The notes below the pieces were generated by a model. That model did no database searches, was not told where the DNA came from, and saw only the letters and a list, made by a program, of their open reading frames with translations. Source: Diadema setosum (lineage: Eukaryota; Echinodermata; Echinoidea; Diadematoida; Diadematidae). From it: DNA of 64,000 nucleotides. The translations under genes were made by a program, and so were the position numbers. This document shows, one piece after another, positions 49,601-53,225 of the stretch; within the stretch, counting starts at the first letter, position 1, and the number at the start of each line of letters is the position of its first letter. Where the stretch lies: positions 29,226,132 through 29,290,131 of the forward strand of contig NC_092694.1 in the NCBI RefSeq assembly GCF_964275005.1, written 5' to 3'.

Positions 49601-51293
49601 TGGATGAGAAGACTACTACAGCTTGTGATGTCATATGAGTACAACGATATAAAGAAAATATAAAGAAAATTCAAGATATTCTCACTTTTCTCACATGGCA
49701 AAAGAACACTTGACCTCTCTTTCAGAAGTCAGGGGGAATAATATTACCCCGAACATACGTCAGTAACAAGTCGAAGAAATGTGCACTTTATTCAAAAAGT
49801 CAAGTTTTGTGAAAATTTCTTTTTATTTTCCTTGTATTGTTGTACGCATGTGACATCATATACTGTAGTAGTCTTCTCCTCCAGCAGTGATTGTGCAGAT
49901 ACATGTACTTTGAAAATTCATAACTTTTGAACGGATTGTCGGATTTTCCCCAAACTTTCACTGATGTGTTCTACTAATATTGTTACATTCACTCTATCCA
50001 CATGTATATGAGGGTGAACTTGTCCTTTAAATCACAAGTGGGAGGGAACTTGTCGCACATCGTACTCTTGATACTTTGCTGATGATCAGATCATGCCTCT
50101 GTTCATTTGTTAGCAAAAAAAAAACAAAAAAAAAAACACAACAAAAATAGAAAAAACAATGAGAAAGGAAACAAGGCGTTAATGTTAGCATGGCAAGCCA
50201 CTGAATGAGTCAAGTGTGGGAACATACACTTGTATTTCTCAGAGAGTCGACCCAGCACTCATCTCCTTGCTGTCATCTTTTTCATTGCTGTTTAAAGGGG
50301 AAGCCCACCCTACAAATCGTCGGTTTGAGAACCAGAGGGGCATTATCGCATTCTAAGATTTGAGTGTAAATGAAGACAAAATCAGTTTTCCTGGGATGAA
50401 AAGTTAATCTATAAACCAAGAGTGGATGGATTTTCAATGTATATAAAAAAAAAAAATTGTTCCAAATACCCAGTAAAATAGTGCCCTTGTGGTTTTGATT
50501 TTTAACATTAATACTGAAATTTGAAATAATTTTAAGATGAAACCATAATGTAAAGGCTATTGAGCTCTACAGTGGGATACCAGTGTAACTCAATACCCCC
50601 CCCCCCCCCAAACTTGCAGTAATGGCCTTCTAGTTCTTAGCCAATGAAATGGTACTTTGTGTGAAAAGAAGCAGAAAACGTAGGGCTACAGGACAGTGAG
50701 TGTTTGAGCAACTTCTGATGAAAAATTAGAAACATAGTTTTGAGAGTCTGCAGTTATGATCAATCAGTCAAAATTTGGCAATTCTGTGATATCACACACA
50801 AGATCATCCCCCCCCCCTTTTGCTCTGTACTAATACGTGTAGTAAGAAATTCTAACTTTCCCTGTGAAGTACATGTCAATTTCCATCGTACATGCACCCT
50901 TGTCTCCTGCATTAACTAATGTTCGACTGTGGCTTGACATCGTATACTATAGTTGAGAGTGCACACCACGCTACCGACACATAAAACCAGCACTCTTACA
51001 ATAGTATATCTCGTCGTCAATTGTGAAAAAAAAAAGAGAGAGATTCTTATGTTTGATTTCTTTTTTTCCTTCTTGATGTACGTGAGACCAACGTTTGGCT
51101 ACTAGCCACCTCATTTGCAAAATTGATGCATTTCAACGTAATTACAGTATGGAGTGAAATTATTTTGCATGCTTTTTTTTATGTATTAGGTTGGTCAGAT
51201 GCAGCTGCTGAGGCGCATGATTGCCAACGAGCTGAACTTCTCCTGCAAGTTTGACTCCAAGTTTTTGGCCGGAGCACTAGAGACCATGAACAA
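4412..51293 (+). CDS. WASHC5: WASH complex subunit 5 (strumpellin), 24 coding exons, 3' end outside the window
   Basis: Strumpellin is a large helical-repeat subunit of the pentameric WASH complex. That complex activates Arp2/3 on endosomes and drives retromer-dependent sorting and fission. Coding exons: 4412-4636, 5457-5563, 7014-7098, 9045-9145, 11252-11371, 12032-12104, 13730-13882, 14607-14720, 15578-15749, 18086-18210, 18667-18796, 19756-19868, 20306-20472, 22704-22779, 23646-23756, 24311-24451, 25049-25129, 25954-26055, 27479-27658, 33433-33557, 36432-36522, 36971-37145, 39100-39179, 51190-51293. All junctions are GT/AG and phase-compatible, giving 2951 coding nt (~984 residues). The protein is collinear with human WASHC5 from MADFLAENN to ALETMNK. 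There is no signal peptide or membrane segment. The C-terminal ~175 residues (human ADIEAHYQDP onward) were looked for between 51294 and 64000 and not found. Gene identity is very secure; individual boundaries are read by eye. Confidence 0.96.
5457..5563 (+). CDS. WASHC5: WASHC5 coding exon 2
   Basis: Encodes [20 protein letters not shown] and onward to YVMDLN, matching human ELQDLDEEFRENNIEIV. Donor GTGTGT at 5564, phase 2. A transposable element begins only 13 bp downstream of this exon. Confidence 0.95.
5577..6139 (+). mobile_element. Family A MITE (AAAGGACAAGTTCACC), intact copy
   Basis: A 563-bp element with 33-bp perfect terminal inverted repeats (5577-5609 and 6107-6139) starting AAAGGACAAGTTCACCTTCA. 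It also has long internal palindromic pairing around 'gaggagactactaagg' and 'tagtagtcttctcatcc'. No ORF of note. Related copies: ~12150-12679, 32650-33085 (truncated), 43392-43967, 49462-50028, and a split copy at 57880-59825. More diverged pieces lie near 23935-24200, 40640-41095 and 56330-56760. Confidence 0.85.
7014..7098 (+). CDS. WASHC5: WASHC5 coding exon 3
   Basis: Encodes [20 protein letters not shown] then NEDGKQLM, almost identical to human. Acceptor 'tttctgcag', donor GTGAGT, ends in phase 0. Confidence 0.96.
7379..7838 (+). mobile_element. TIR element inserted in the 7135-8114 element
   Basis: This segment is absent from the sister copy at 46798-47367. It starts TATGTCCCAC and ends in a poly-T/poly-G run followed by GGGACATA, with inner ATTACAAT/ATTGTAAT pairing. 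A hairpin unit lies within it (next entry). Confidence 0.55.
7495..7703. repeat. 209-bp palindromic unit
   Basis: The outer arms AGAAAACCCCATTCAATTTG (7495-7514) and its exact reverse complement (7684-7703) give 20 bp of perfect pairing. Inner arms 'gcatgtcatgagtgtgattcttcc' and 'ggaagagattcctgacatgc' pair imperfectly. Likely a small MITE. Confidence 0.65.
8122..8403 (+). mobile_element. Palindromic MITE (GGCCCGAATTC), copy 1, truncated
   Basis: Starts GGCCCGAATTCTTGAAGGTG eight bases after the previous element ends. It contains GCCAAGTGTCGCACGGAATA and its inverted partner CCATGCGACACTTGGCGC, separated by alternating 'atttcgtnacnaaa' words. A second copy is at 44538-44754. The outer right end is missing here. 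Confidence 0.65.
9045..9145 (+). CDS. WASHC5: WASHC5 coding exon 4
   Basis: Encodes [20 protein letters not shown], then [13 protein letters not shown]. Acceptor 'tttttcag', donor GTGCGT, phase 2. The last bases of the exon (AGATACAG) are repeated 198 bp downstream as part of an intronic tandem duplication. Confidence 0.96.
9138..9535 (+). repeat. Tandem duplication (198-bp period) overlapping an exon-intron junction
   Basis: The two units start at AGATACAG at 9138 and at 9336 and share words such as GCGTTCACACTC, TTGCTGGAAAAT, 'gtttcaccac' and 'acttctcaagaa'. The first unit carries the live donor of WASHC5 exon 4 (AGATACAG then GT). The second has TT in its place. Further diverged pieces with 'actatgcatagttt' and 'agtgtgacc' continue to about 9890. 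Confidence 0.7.
9977..10367 (+). mobile_element. Family B MITE (TTAAAGGGNTG), copy 1
   Basis: Begins TTAAAGGGTGTGTACAGTTC and ends CTGTACAGTCCCTTTAA, a TIR of about 18 bp. Internally 'atatctcagccatttnaaaaccaattttcatca' pairs with its inverse. A close relative lies at 45297-45687. Confidence 0.8.
10364..10753 (+). mobile_element. Family B MITE, copy 2, abutting copy 1
   Basis: Starts TTTAAAGGGATGGTACAGTA at the point where copy 1 ends (the two share the CTTTAA) and ends ACGATCCCTTTAA. It is the same subfamily as the split copy at 28478-28805 plus 30953-31019. Confidence 0.8.
10935..11199 (+). mobile_element. TTAACCCTAAAA-family element, 3' fragment
   Basis: Matches the last ~270 bp of the full copy at 16954-17733 (shared words: 'aactcatttgcattg', 'ccactttcgg', 'gcaaaaagtca') and ends 'ttttagggttaa'. 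It ends 53 bp before WASHC5 coding exon 5. Confidence 0.65.
11252..11371 (+). CDS. WASHC5: WASHC5 coding exon 5
   Basis: Encodes [20 protein letters not shown], then [20 protein letters not shown], aligned with human [20 protein letters not shown]. Acceptor 'gcatccag', donor GTGAGC, phase 2. Confidence 0.94.
12032..12104 (+). CDS. WASHC5: WASHC5 coding exon 6
   Basis: Encodes [20 protein letters not shown] then DIYNQ (human [20 protein letters not shown]). Acceptor 'gaaacag', donor GTAAAT, ends in phase 0. Confidence 0.94.
12150..12679 (+). mobile_element. Family A MITE, diverged copy
   Basis: Shares the internal blocks of family A ('tattagtaga', 'gtgaaggtttgaggaaaattgga', 'gagcacttgacttgtctcttt', 'cataacttttgaatgga') and ends GGGGAACTTGTCTTTCAA. 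The left TIR is degraded. Confidence 0.65.
12835..13202 (+). mobile_element. tRNA-derived SINE
   Basis: The head carries a Pol III A-box-like word TGGATCAGTTGGTAGCATG and a B-box-like word GGTTTGATTCCC spaced as in a tRNA gene. A tRNA-unrelated body follows, then an (AAAC)n tail at 13177-13202. It is oriented with the host gene. The acceptor stem is not tRNA-like, so it is not a functional tRNA gene. Confidence 0.75.
13213..13703 (+). mobile_element. CGCGAAAA-family MITE ending 26 bp before exon 7
   Basis: Starts CTGTAAACGTCAATATTTTC and ends AAAATTTCCACGTTTACAG, a TIR. It has CpG-rich 'ttcgcgc' and 'gcgcgaa' words and a palindromic inside (GTACTAGTACTAGTAC). Same broad family as 29750-29958. 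Confidence 0.8.
13730..13882 (+). CDS. WASHC5: WASHC5 coding exon 7
   Basis: Encodes [20 protein letters not shown] then [20 protein letters not shown] and [11 protein letters not shown]. Phase 0 at both ends. Only 26 bp separate this 3' splice site from an upstream MITE. Confidence 0.96.
13930..14215 (+). repeat. (GAT)n microsatellite
   Basis: A near-perfect (GAT/ATG)n core lies at about 13972-14041, with degenerate repeats out to 14190. It explains the poly-His, poly-Met, poly-Asp and poly-Ile frames on both strands. Confidence 0.9.
14607..14720 (+). CDS. WASHC5: WASHC5 coding exon 8
   Basis: Encodes [20 protein letters not shown] then [18 protein letters not shown] (human ISIYMGITVNLVDAWEPYK). 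Acceptor 'cctctgcag', donor GTAAGA, phase 0. Confidence 0.96.
15578..15749 (+). CDS. WASHC5: WASHC5 coding exon 9
   Basis: Encodes [20 protein letters not shown], then [20 protein letters not shown] and [11 protein letters not shown]. Donor GTGAGT at 15750, phase 1. A (CAT)n tract begins about 45 bp downstream. Confidence 0.94.
15793..16010 (+). repeat. (CAT)n microsatellite
   Basis: Imperfect CATCAT/CACCAT repeats running into the tail of a minus-strand LINE. They explain the Ile-, Ser- and Met-rich frames. Confidence 0.9.
16011..16650 (-). mobile_element. 5'-truncated L2/CR1-like LINE, reverse-transcriptase C-terminal part
   Basis: The minus strand reads [20 protein letters not shown], then [34 protein letters not shown] and [10 protein letters not shown], followed by a stop near 16138. 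This is the region after the RT domain in the L2/CR1 group of non-LTR retrotransposons. On the minus strand the 3' tail runs through 'gcgcattataa'-like sequence into (AAT)n at 16006-16035. The RT core and endonuclease are absent. It lies between two (CAT)n blocks. Confidence 0.85.
16643..16780 (+). repeat. (ATC)n microsatellite
   Basis: ATCATC repeats with interspersed TTC, on the far side of the LINE fragment from 15793-16010. Confidence 0.9.
16954..17733 (+). mobile_element. TTAACCCTAAAA-family TIR element, full copy
   Basis: Begins TTAACCCTAAAAAGACTGGG and ends with its reverse complement CCCAGTCTTTTTAGGGTTAA, a 20-bp perfect TIR. Poly-G and poly-C runs lie just inside. Related full-length copy at 41164-41927 and fragment at 10935-11199. 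AT-rich interior with no transposase. Confidence 0.85.
18086..18210 (+). CDS. WASHC5: WASHC5 coding exon 10
   Basis: Encodes [20 protein letters not shown] then [21 protein letters not shown] (human [20 protein letters not shown]). Acceptor 'cttggcag', ends in phase 0 with donor GTATTT. Confidence 0.94.
18667..18796 (+). CDS. WASHC5: WASHC5 coding exon 11
   Basis: Encodes [20 protein letters not shown], then [20 protein letters not shown] and AKN. The acceptor is unusual: 'ctgaaaaaag', purine-rich next to the AG, with the pyrimidine stretch further upstream. Donor GTGAGA, phase 1. Confidence 0.92.
19756..19868 (+). CDS. WASHC5: WASHC5 coding exon 12
   Basis: Encodes [20 protein letters not shown] then [19 protein letters not shown]470 (human N471, substituted in SPG8) is the second residue encoded here and is conserved. 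Donor GTTTGT. Confidence 0.95.
20306..20472 (+). CDS. WASHC5: WASHC5 coding exon 13
   Basis: Encodes [20 protein letters not shown], then [20 protein letters not shown] and [15 protein letters not shown]. Nearly identical to human through [20 protein letters not shown]. Donor GTAGGG, phase 2. Confidence 0.96.
21021..22360 (+). mobile_element. ATGCCTCCGCC-ended repeat element, copy 1
   Basis: Starts ATGCCTCCGCCACGAAGTGG and ends with 'atggcggaggcat', an inverted repeat. Behind the left end is a CCGTCCGTACGT run. The body repeats a module built on 'aaaggtcaaaggtcaaggtcaaa' at least five times. A second copy is at 47971-49045. It resembles a non-autonomous DNA element seen in several marine invertebrates; that comparison is from memory. 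Confidence 0.75.
22366..22445 (+). mobile_element. LINE 3'-tail remnant
   Basis: 'gaagcgcattgagtctatgt' followed by 'gtgccatgtaaatattggttattatcattattt' looks like the short hairpin and ATT-rich 3' end typical of L2-type LINEs (compare 30900-30952). Confidence 0.45.
22704..22779 (+). CDS. WASHC5: WASHC5 coding exon 14
   Basis: Encodes [20 protein letters not shown] then ATFLK (human [20 protein letters not shown]). Acceptor 'tcttcccccag', donor GTGAGG, ends in phase 0. Confidence 0.94.
23106..23312 (+). mobile_element. CGCGAAAA-type MITE (ACTGTATAAGC)
   Basis: Left end ACTGTATAAGCTGTTATTTT and right end AAAATAACGGCATATACTGT form an imperfect TIR. The inside is rich in 'ttcgcgaa' words. About 207 bp. 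Confidence 0.7.
23646..23756 (+). CDS. WASHC5: WASHC5 coding exon 15
   Basis: Encodes [20 protein letters not shown] then [18 protein letters not shown]618 (human L619, an SPG8 site) is conserved in NELVAYVRK. Phase 0 at both ends. Confidence 0.96.
24311..24451 (+). CDS. WASHC5: WASHC5 coding exon 16
   Basis: Encodes [20 protein letters not shown], then [20 protein letters not shown] and QLDQRYE. The first codon is V625, equivalent to human V626, the best-known SPG8 substitution site. It is conserved and sits at the splice junction. Donor GTGCGC. Confidence 0.96.
25049..25129 (+). CDS. WASHC5: WASHC5 coding exon 17
   Basis: Encodes [20 protein letters not shown] then TLVGIIK, nearly identical to human. 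Phase 0 at both ends. Confidence 0.96.
25504..25875 (+). mobile_element. ~370-bp TIR-like element, copy 1
   Basis: Starts 'ttaaaggtcctgtttacc' and ends 'caaatggtaaattatgcctttaa'. An inverted copy lies at 44140-44517 (shared words: GATGAAACAAAAACCCAGC, 'tagttctaaaa', 'tacaaaatgtgaacaata'). Non-coding; probably a MITE. Confidence 0.7.
25954..26055 (+). CDS. WASHC5: WASHC5 coding exon 18
   Basis: Encodes [20 protein letters not shown] then [14 protein letters not shown]. Acceptor 'ctcaacag', donor GTAATG, phase 0. Confidence 0.95.
26390..27478 (+). repeat. 1.1-kb polypyrimidine tract ending at a 3' splice site
   Basis: Almost 1.1 kb of C/T-rich sequence with few purines, including degenerate repeats of the type 'ccaacccctcctt'. 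It runs directly into the acceptor of WASHC5 exon 19 (ccccag at 27478). It creates long Pro/Ser/Phe frames on the plus strand and Gly/Glu/Arg frames on the minus strand, none of which I take as genes. Confidence 0.9.
27479..27658 (+). CDS. WASHC5: WASHC5 coding exon 19
   Basis: Encodes [20 protein letters not shown], then [20 protein letters not shown] and [20 protein letters not shown]. One of the best conserved parts of the protein, and markedly GC-rich relative to its introns. Donor GTCAGT, phase 0. Confidence 0.97.
27659..28477. other. Intron, nothing recognised
   Basis: Intronic sequence between exon 19 and the first mobile element of this intron. The words 'gtgtgttaacatcaaaatatggctagaagct' near 28440 recur near 31120 ('gtgtgttaacagcagagtatggctagaagct'), so part of it is a local duplication. 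Confidence 0.4.
28806..30952 (+). mobile_element. 5'-truncated L2-like LINE with reverse transcriptase
   Basis: The open frame 28829-29752 encodes the finger and palm part of a non-LTR reverse transcriptase: [52 protein letters not shown] and the catalytic YADD. After a 209-bp insertion the frame continues (to 30791) with [51 protein letters not shown] and [10 protein letters not shown], then a stop. The 3' UTR ends in 'gcgccttgagcaca...ggcgcattataagtaccctg' and ATT repeats, as in L2-type tails. The endonuclease domain is missing. Broken as a gene, but both frames are long and clean, so it is fairly young. Confidence 0.9.
29750..29958 (+). mobile_element. CGCGAAAA-family MITE inside the LINE
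   Basis: A 209-bp element starting CTGTAAAAGTGGATATTTTC and ending AAAATTTCCACTTTTACAG, rich in 'cgcgaaa' and 'tttcgcg'. It interrupts the LINE frame directly after YADDIQM and must therefore have inserted after the LINE. Confidence 0.9.
31281..32077 (+). mobile_element. ~800-bp TIR element (AGGCCGTGTTCATGCGAA)
   Basis: Ends CTAAGGCCGTGTTCATGCGAA and TTCGCATGAACGCAGCCTAG pair imperfectly. Internal words 'gaatcatgattcaaaac' occur in both orientations near each end. A 68-codon open frame at 31623-31829 has no recognised domain. A PIF/Harbinger-type non-autonomous element is possible, judged by end style only. Confidence 0.65.
32650..33085 (+). mobile_element. Family A MITE, 3'-truncated copy
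   Basis: Starts AAAGGACAAGTCCACCTTCA and follows the family A consensus through 'tcttctcatccagcc', then diverges. The right TIR is absent. Confidence 0.8.
33433..33557 (+). CDS. WASHC5: WASHC5 coding exon 20
   Basis: Encodes [20 protein letters not shown], then [20 protein letters not shown] and P (human [20 protein letters not shown]). Acceptor 'taatgcag', donor GTGAGT, phase 2. Confidence 0.95.
33826..34086 (+). repeat. Local direct repeat, unit 1 (~712-bp offset)
   Basis: Matches 34538-34804 over about 260 bp (GAGGAAATGAGAA, CAGTTGCACCACCACTGAAC, 'gagagggatttcagaccaaaattcaaa'). The intervening sequence is the family shared in inverted form with 1480-1860. Confidence 0.7.
34060..34540 (+). 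repeat. Dispersed repeat, partner of 1480-1860
   Basis: Reverse-complement match to 1480-1860, including AATTAACAAACCAAAATGCC and CAGACCAGGTCACCAGAATA. An extra ~100 bp around 34330-34440 is not seen in the partner. Confidence 0.6.
34538..34804 (+). repeat. Local direct repeat, unit 2
   Basis: Second unit of the duplication described for 33826-34086. The sequence differs by scattered substitutions and small indels, so the duplication is not recent. Confidence 0.7.
34862..35291 (+). mobile_element. TTTAAAGGTA-ended TIR element
   Basis: Starts TTTAAAGGTACTAGCCCACA and ends TGTGGGCTAATACCTTTAAA, a ~19-bp TIR with one mismatch, plus further pairing ('tttgcaaacc' / 'ggtttacaaa'). 430 bp, non-coding. 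Confidence 0.85.
35622..36166 (+). mobile_element. GC-rich palindromic TIR element
   Basis: Starts AGACCCCATTTACAGTGC and ends GCACTGTAAACGGGGTCT. The interior has inverted blocks of GGCCGCGGCC and 'gggctgggcc', making a strongly self-complementary, CpG-rich island in AT-rich intron. The Arg/Pro-rich frames on both strands are shadows of this composition. Confidence 0.85.
36432..36522 (+). CDS. WASHC5: WASHC5 coding exon 21
   Basis: Encodes [20 protein letters not shown] then [11 protein letters not shown] (human [20 protein letters not shown]). Acceptor 'ttccacag', ends in phase 0. Confidence 0.94.
36561..36850 (+). mobile_element. CCTCCACCAAGG repeat element, truncated
   Basis: Shares with 37204-37688 the left end ATTACCTCC(A/G)CCAAGG, a GTTTGTTTGTTTGT run, and 'gatgaaact(c/t)gcaggaaaggttgagaatgacac'. 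The right end is missing. It starts about 38 bp after exon 21. Confidence 0.75.
36971..37145 (+). CDS. WASHC5: WASHC5 coding exon 22
   Basis: Encodes [20 protein letters not shown], then [20 protein letters not shown] and [18 protein letters not shown]. Acceptor 'cacccacag', donor GTAAGT, phase 1. Confidence 0.96.
37204..37688 (+). mobile_element. CCTCCGCCAAGG repeat element, fuller copy
   Basis: Starts ATTACCTCCGCCAAGGGGGG, followed by (GTTC/GTTT)n, and ends 'gcttggcggaggtctgcgct' and 'cagagtgcttttctagtt'. 'ctccgccaag' and 'cttggcggag' form the inverted ends. Second member at 36561. Confidence 0.8.
38034..38235. other. Possible fragment of a GC-rich repeat
   Basis: A CG-containing patch ('gagcgcaccgtacc', 'ccgaaagcgtacc') that stands out from the surrounding AT-rich intron. 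It has no pairing partner in the window and no recognised protein. Confidence 0.25.
38236..38347 (+). mobile_element. 112-bp MITE with 24-bp perfect TIR
   Basis: Left arm 38236-38259 begins TAGGCGTTTTCACATCAGCC. The right arm 38324-38347 is its exact reverse complement. The whole unit is 112 bp. Perfect arms suggest recent insertion or strong constraint on the hairpin. Confidence 0.9.
39100..39179 (+). CDS. WASHC5: WASHC5 coding exon 23
   Basis: Encodes [20 protein letters not shown] then FINVVLK (human [20 protein letters not shown]). Acceptor 'tgttgtcag', donor GTAAGA, ends in phase 0. The next intron is 12.0 kb. Confidence 0.93.
39400..39643 (+). mobile_element. CGCGAAAA-type MITE (CTGTATACGCC)
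   Basis: 244-bp element, 11-bp perfect TIR CTGTATACGCC / GGCGTATACAG, with 'ttcgcgaa' and 'gcgaaaat' words inside. Related in style to 23106-23312. Confidence 0.85.
39825..40161. mobile_element. Near-perfect palindrome, 158-bp arms, 21-bp spacer
   Basis: Arms at 39825-39982 and 40004-40161 are reverse complements with only a few differences. The block 39812-39824 (CTGCTCATTATTT) is repeated exactly at 40197-40209, so the palindrome plus a 35-bp tail is bounded by a 13-bp direct repeat, like a target-site duplication. Each arm carries a CTGATGA word followed by a hairpin and then (G)AAAGC, reminiscent of hammerhead-like motifs in Penelope-like retroelement termini. The family call is inference. 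Confidence 0.8.
41164..41927 (+). mobile_element. TTAACCCTAAAA-family TIR element, copy 2
   Basis: Starts TTAACCCTAAAAGGGCCAGG and ends 'gggccttttagggttaa'. 764 bp with the same layout as 16954-17733: GC-rich ends, and an AT-rich middle with an A-rich stretch near 41540. Confidence 0.85.
42112..42275 (-). mobile_element. tRNA-derived SINE (minus strand)
   Basis: On the minus strand an A-box-like GTGGATAAGACTCCCGAC is followed by a B-box-like AGTTCGAATCCCGC, then 'ccttggacaagatg' and an (AAT)n tail at 42108-42125. The order matches a tRNA SINE. The tRNA-like part lacks a proper acceptor stem, so it is not a tRNA gene. Confidence 0.7.
42761..43205 (+). repeat. Three-unit tandem repeat (~180 bp units)
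   Basis: 'gactttgagtgagatatg', 'atgatgagtcatagatgg' and 'aaaagttttgctggaga' recur at about 42780, 42983 (diverged) and 43139. The first and third units are closest to each other. Confidence 0.7.
43392..43967 (+). mobile_element. Family A-related MITE with different ends
   Basis: Ends AAAGGGAACGCAAAC and GTTTGCATTCCCTTT, with family A interior ('tagtagaacacatcagtgaaagt', 'actgatgtgttctac'). A sub-lineage of family A with its own TIR. Confidence 0.8.
44140..44517 (-). mobile_element. ~370-bp TIR-like element, copy 2 (inverted)
   Basis: Reverse-complement partner of 25504-25875. Starts 'aaaggcataatttaccattt' and ends 'ggtaaacagtacctttaaa'. Confidence 0.7.
44538..44754 (+). mobile_element. Palindromic MITE (CAGCCCGAATTC), copy 2
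   Basis: Left 'gcccgaattcacaaaggtggtac' pairs with right 'gtaccaccttcgtgaatttaggc'. The inside includes ACCATGGTTTAAACCATGG-type palindromes and GCCAAGTGTCGCATGG, shared with 8122-8403. Confidence 0.8.
45297..45687 (+). mobile_element. Family B MITE, copy 4
   Basis: 391 bp, close match to 9977-10367 along its whole length (same length, same ends AAAGGGTGTGTACAGTTCTG and ACTGTACAGTCCCTTTAA). This is the closest pair of family B copies in the window. Confidence 0.85.
45745..46325 (+). mobile_element. Possible TIR element with 'gtgtctgaa' repeats
   Basis: A poly-C run followed by CGTTCAGAC at the left and repeated 'tgtgtctgaacgctctcatat' words at 45950, 46250 and 46303. It contains a CpG-rich middle (45990-46060). 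Boundaries uncertain. Confidence 0.4.
46798..47367 (+). mobile_element. TTAACGCTTTATGTGCC element, uninterrupted copy
   Basis: 570-bp sister of 7135-8114, with ends TTAACGCTTTATGTGCC and GGCACATAAAGAGTT. It lacks the inner insertion. Confidence 0.8.
47971..49045 (+). mobile_element. ATGCCTCCGCC-ended repeat element, copy 2
   Basis: Starts TTATGCCTCCGCCTGGAAGT and ends 'gcattatggcagaggcat'. It shares 'gtcaaaggtcaaggtcaa' modules and 'gaaacttagtgta(t/g)acacgtacta' with 21021-22360. No coding region. Confidence 0.8.
49462..50028 (+). mobile_element. Family A MITE, near-complete copy
   Basis: Starts AAAGGAGAAATTCACCTACA and ends GAGGGTGAACTTGTCCTTT. 567 bp; interior collinear with 5577-6139. 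Confidence 0.85.
50029..51189. other. Intron, no gene seen
   Basis: A-rich stretches (50118-50160), a poly-C run (50587-50598), and a possible element starting 'tttaaaggggaagcccaccc' at 50293 whose right end I could not find. Confidence 0.35.
51190..51293 (+). CDS. WASHC5: WASHC5 coding exon 24, last one in the window
   Basis: Encodes [20 protein letters not shown] then [14 protein letters not shown] (human [20 protein letters not shown]). The acceptor 'tttttatgtattag' is weak but matches the phase. Donor GTGAGT at 51294, phase 2, so the reading frame must continue in an exon further downstream. Confidence 0.95.
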
Positions 51294-51394
51294 GTGAGTA
51301 CACATCCATACACCTTTGTGTCCCTGTAACAGTGCTGGTGTAGAAAGACAGCATTGAATGTAGTGTGGTGGTGTCAGTGTACAGTGTACATGTA

Positions 51395-51696
51395 CAGAGA
51401 CTCCAACTCTCCCGCTTTCAACGGGAGATCTCCCGCCGAAAGCCCATTTTTGCAGAATCTCCCGTTCTCCCGCTTGAGATTTAATTTCTCCTGCTTTAAA
51501 TGATTTTTTATTTGATTTCATTGTATGTTGAAAAATAAGCTTTAGATAGCTCGAGAGAGCATCTAGAACCCTAGACCGCGAGGAACTTCGTGCTCGTGAT
51601 GTGCACTTTGCACACATCAAGTTGGAGTCTCCCGTTTGCTAGGGGTTTCAGGCGGGAGAATCTCCAGATCAGAAGGTGCTTGGGGTTGGAGTCTCT
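51395..51696 (-). mobile_element. 302-bp inverted-repeat element, copy 2
   Basis: Same length and ends as 2161-2462 but opposite orientation. It lies 101 bp downstream of the exon 24 donor. Confidence 0.75.
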
Positions 51697-52272
51697 GCAT
51701 ATACATTGCACACATAGAATATGTACAACATGTTGGTCAGTGGGTGCACATGTCAGTTTTTGTTTTGTTTTGTTTTTTTCTAAGCTGACAGTTTAATAGT
51801 GTGTTTGTGTCAGGTGTATCATGTGTGTAGTCAACAGTACTACACTGTATAGTGTCAGTGAACTAGTTTCTGTGTCATTGTGTCAATGTTCCAGTGCCAG
51901 CAATGTTGTACAGTGAATGAGCATTGGTTTTGCCAATTACAGCATGCAAGTGTTGATACATGTATACCCTCACATCACTGTTTGGTGTTTGTGTAATAGT
52001 TTATTTTACGTCAAAGAAATCCCTCATGTTTTGAAAGTCTGAAGCAACTACACAGTATGAATTTTCATCAGGATCTGACTCACAACACACATCTGATGAA
52101 GATTGTCTTCGAAACATTTTCATATTTTTCAGAGCCAAATCTTGGCACCGCATTGTACGTGTATGTACCTTTAAAGAAGCGCCACACAAAAGGGCATTCA
52201 AGTTGACTGTTTGAAAATGCTCTTAATTGTACACTTTCTTCCCTGAATTTCTCTTTCTAATTGATATAATTT

Positions 52273-52884
52273 AATGAAATTTAGCTTTATCCTTTTACAT
52301 CAAACTATCATAGCATTGTGAAGTAATGGCATGTGAGGAAAGAAGAATAGGTTTTTGAATCATTAACCCCCCCCCCCCAAAAAAAAAAAAAAAACAAACA
52401 AACAAACAAACACAATTTGCATGTTTATGGAGGAAGAGAGAGTTACGTGGGGGGTGTGAGTCATCATGAGGTATAGATAGTGTGTGTTTGAAAATGACAA
52501 ATCTGTGACTAATGGCATCATTGTCATGTGATGTACATTCCAGATGCAGTAGGAAGTTAATGGCTGTGAAGTACAACACGGCAATCTTAAAATGAAATTT
52601 AGCTTTATCCTTTACGTCAAACTATCATAGCATTATGAAGTGATGGCATGTGAGGAAAGAAGAAGAGTGTTTTTAAATCATTGCACCCCTAGAAACAAAC
52701 AAACAAACAAACACAATTTGCATATTTATGGAGGAAGAGAGAGTTAGGGGTGTGAGTCATTATGAGGTAGAGATACTGGGCGTGGAAAAGACAAATCTAT
52801 GACTAATGGCGTCATTATCATGTGATGCAATATCCAGGTGCAAAAGGAAGTTGGCTGTGAAGTAAGACGTGGCGATCTTAAAGG
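52273..52884 (+). repeat. Tandem duplication, 318-bp offset
   Basis: Unit 1 starts AATGAAATTTAGCTTTATCC at 52273 and unit 2 the same at 52591. Both contain 'catcatagcatt(g/a)tgaagt', an (AAAC)n run, and 'tttatggaggaagagagagtta'. Each has its own homopolymer changes. Confidence 0.85.
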
Positions 52885-53225
52885 GACTCATGCAATGAAA
52901 TTAATGGATTTATGATACCCTGACCATGGGTTAGTATGTGTCAAAAAATGATGTGACTGTGCATCACAGAATCAACAAAAAGTGGCATGCCCGGATTCTA
53001 CGTTAGGACTCAAAATTTATAGGTGCAATGAGTTCAGCCCAGTCAATCTTGAGTTGTTTTACATCCTATGAAAGAGTGATTTTTCTTTAACTTTATTCTA
53101 AAACTTCTGAACATAAACCCAATAGAATTTTGTGGGTTGTTGTTTTTTGTTTTGTTTTTTTGGCTGTTTTTCAAGAACACCTTTTCTTGTGTAGAATATT
53201 GTGATTAGGTACACTATGTCTTAGA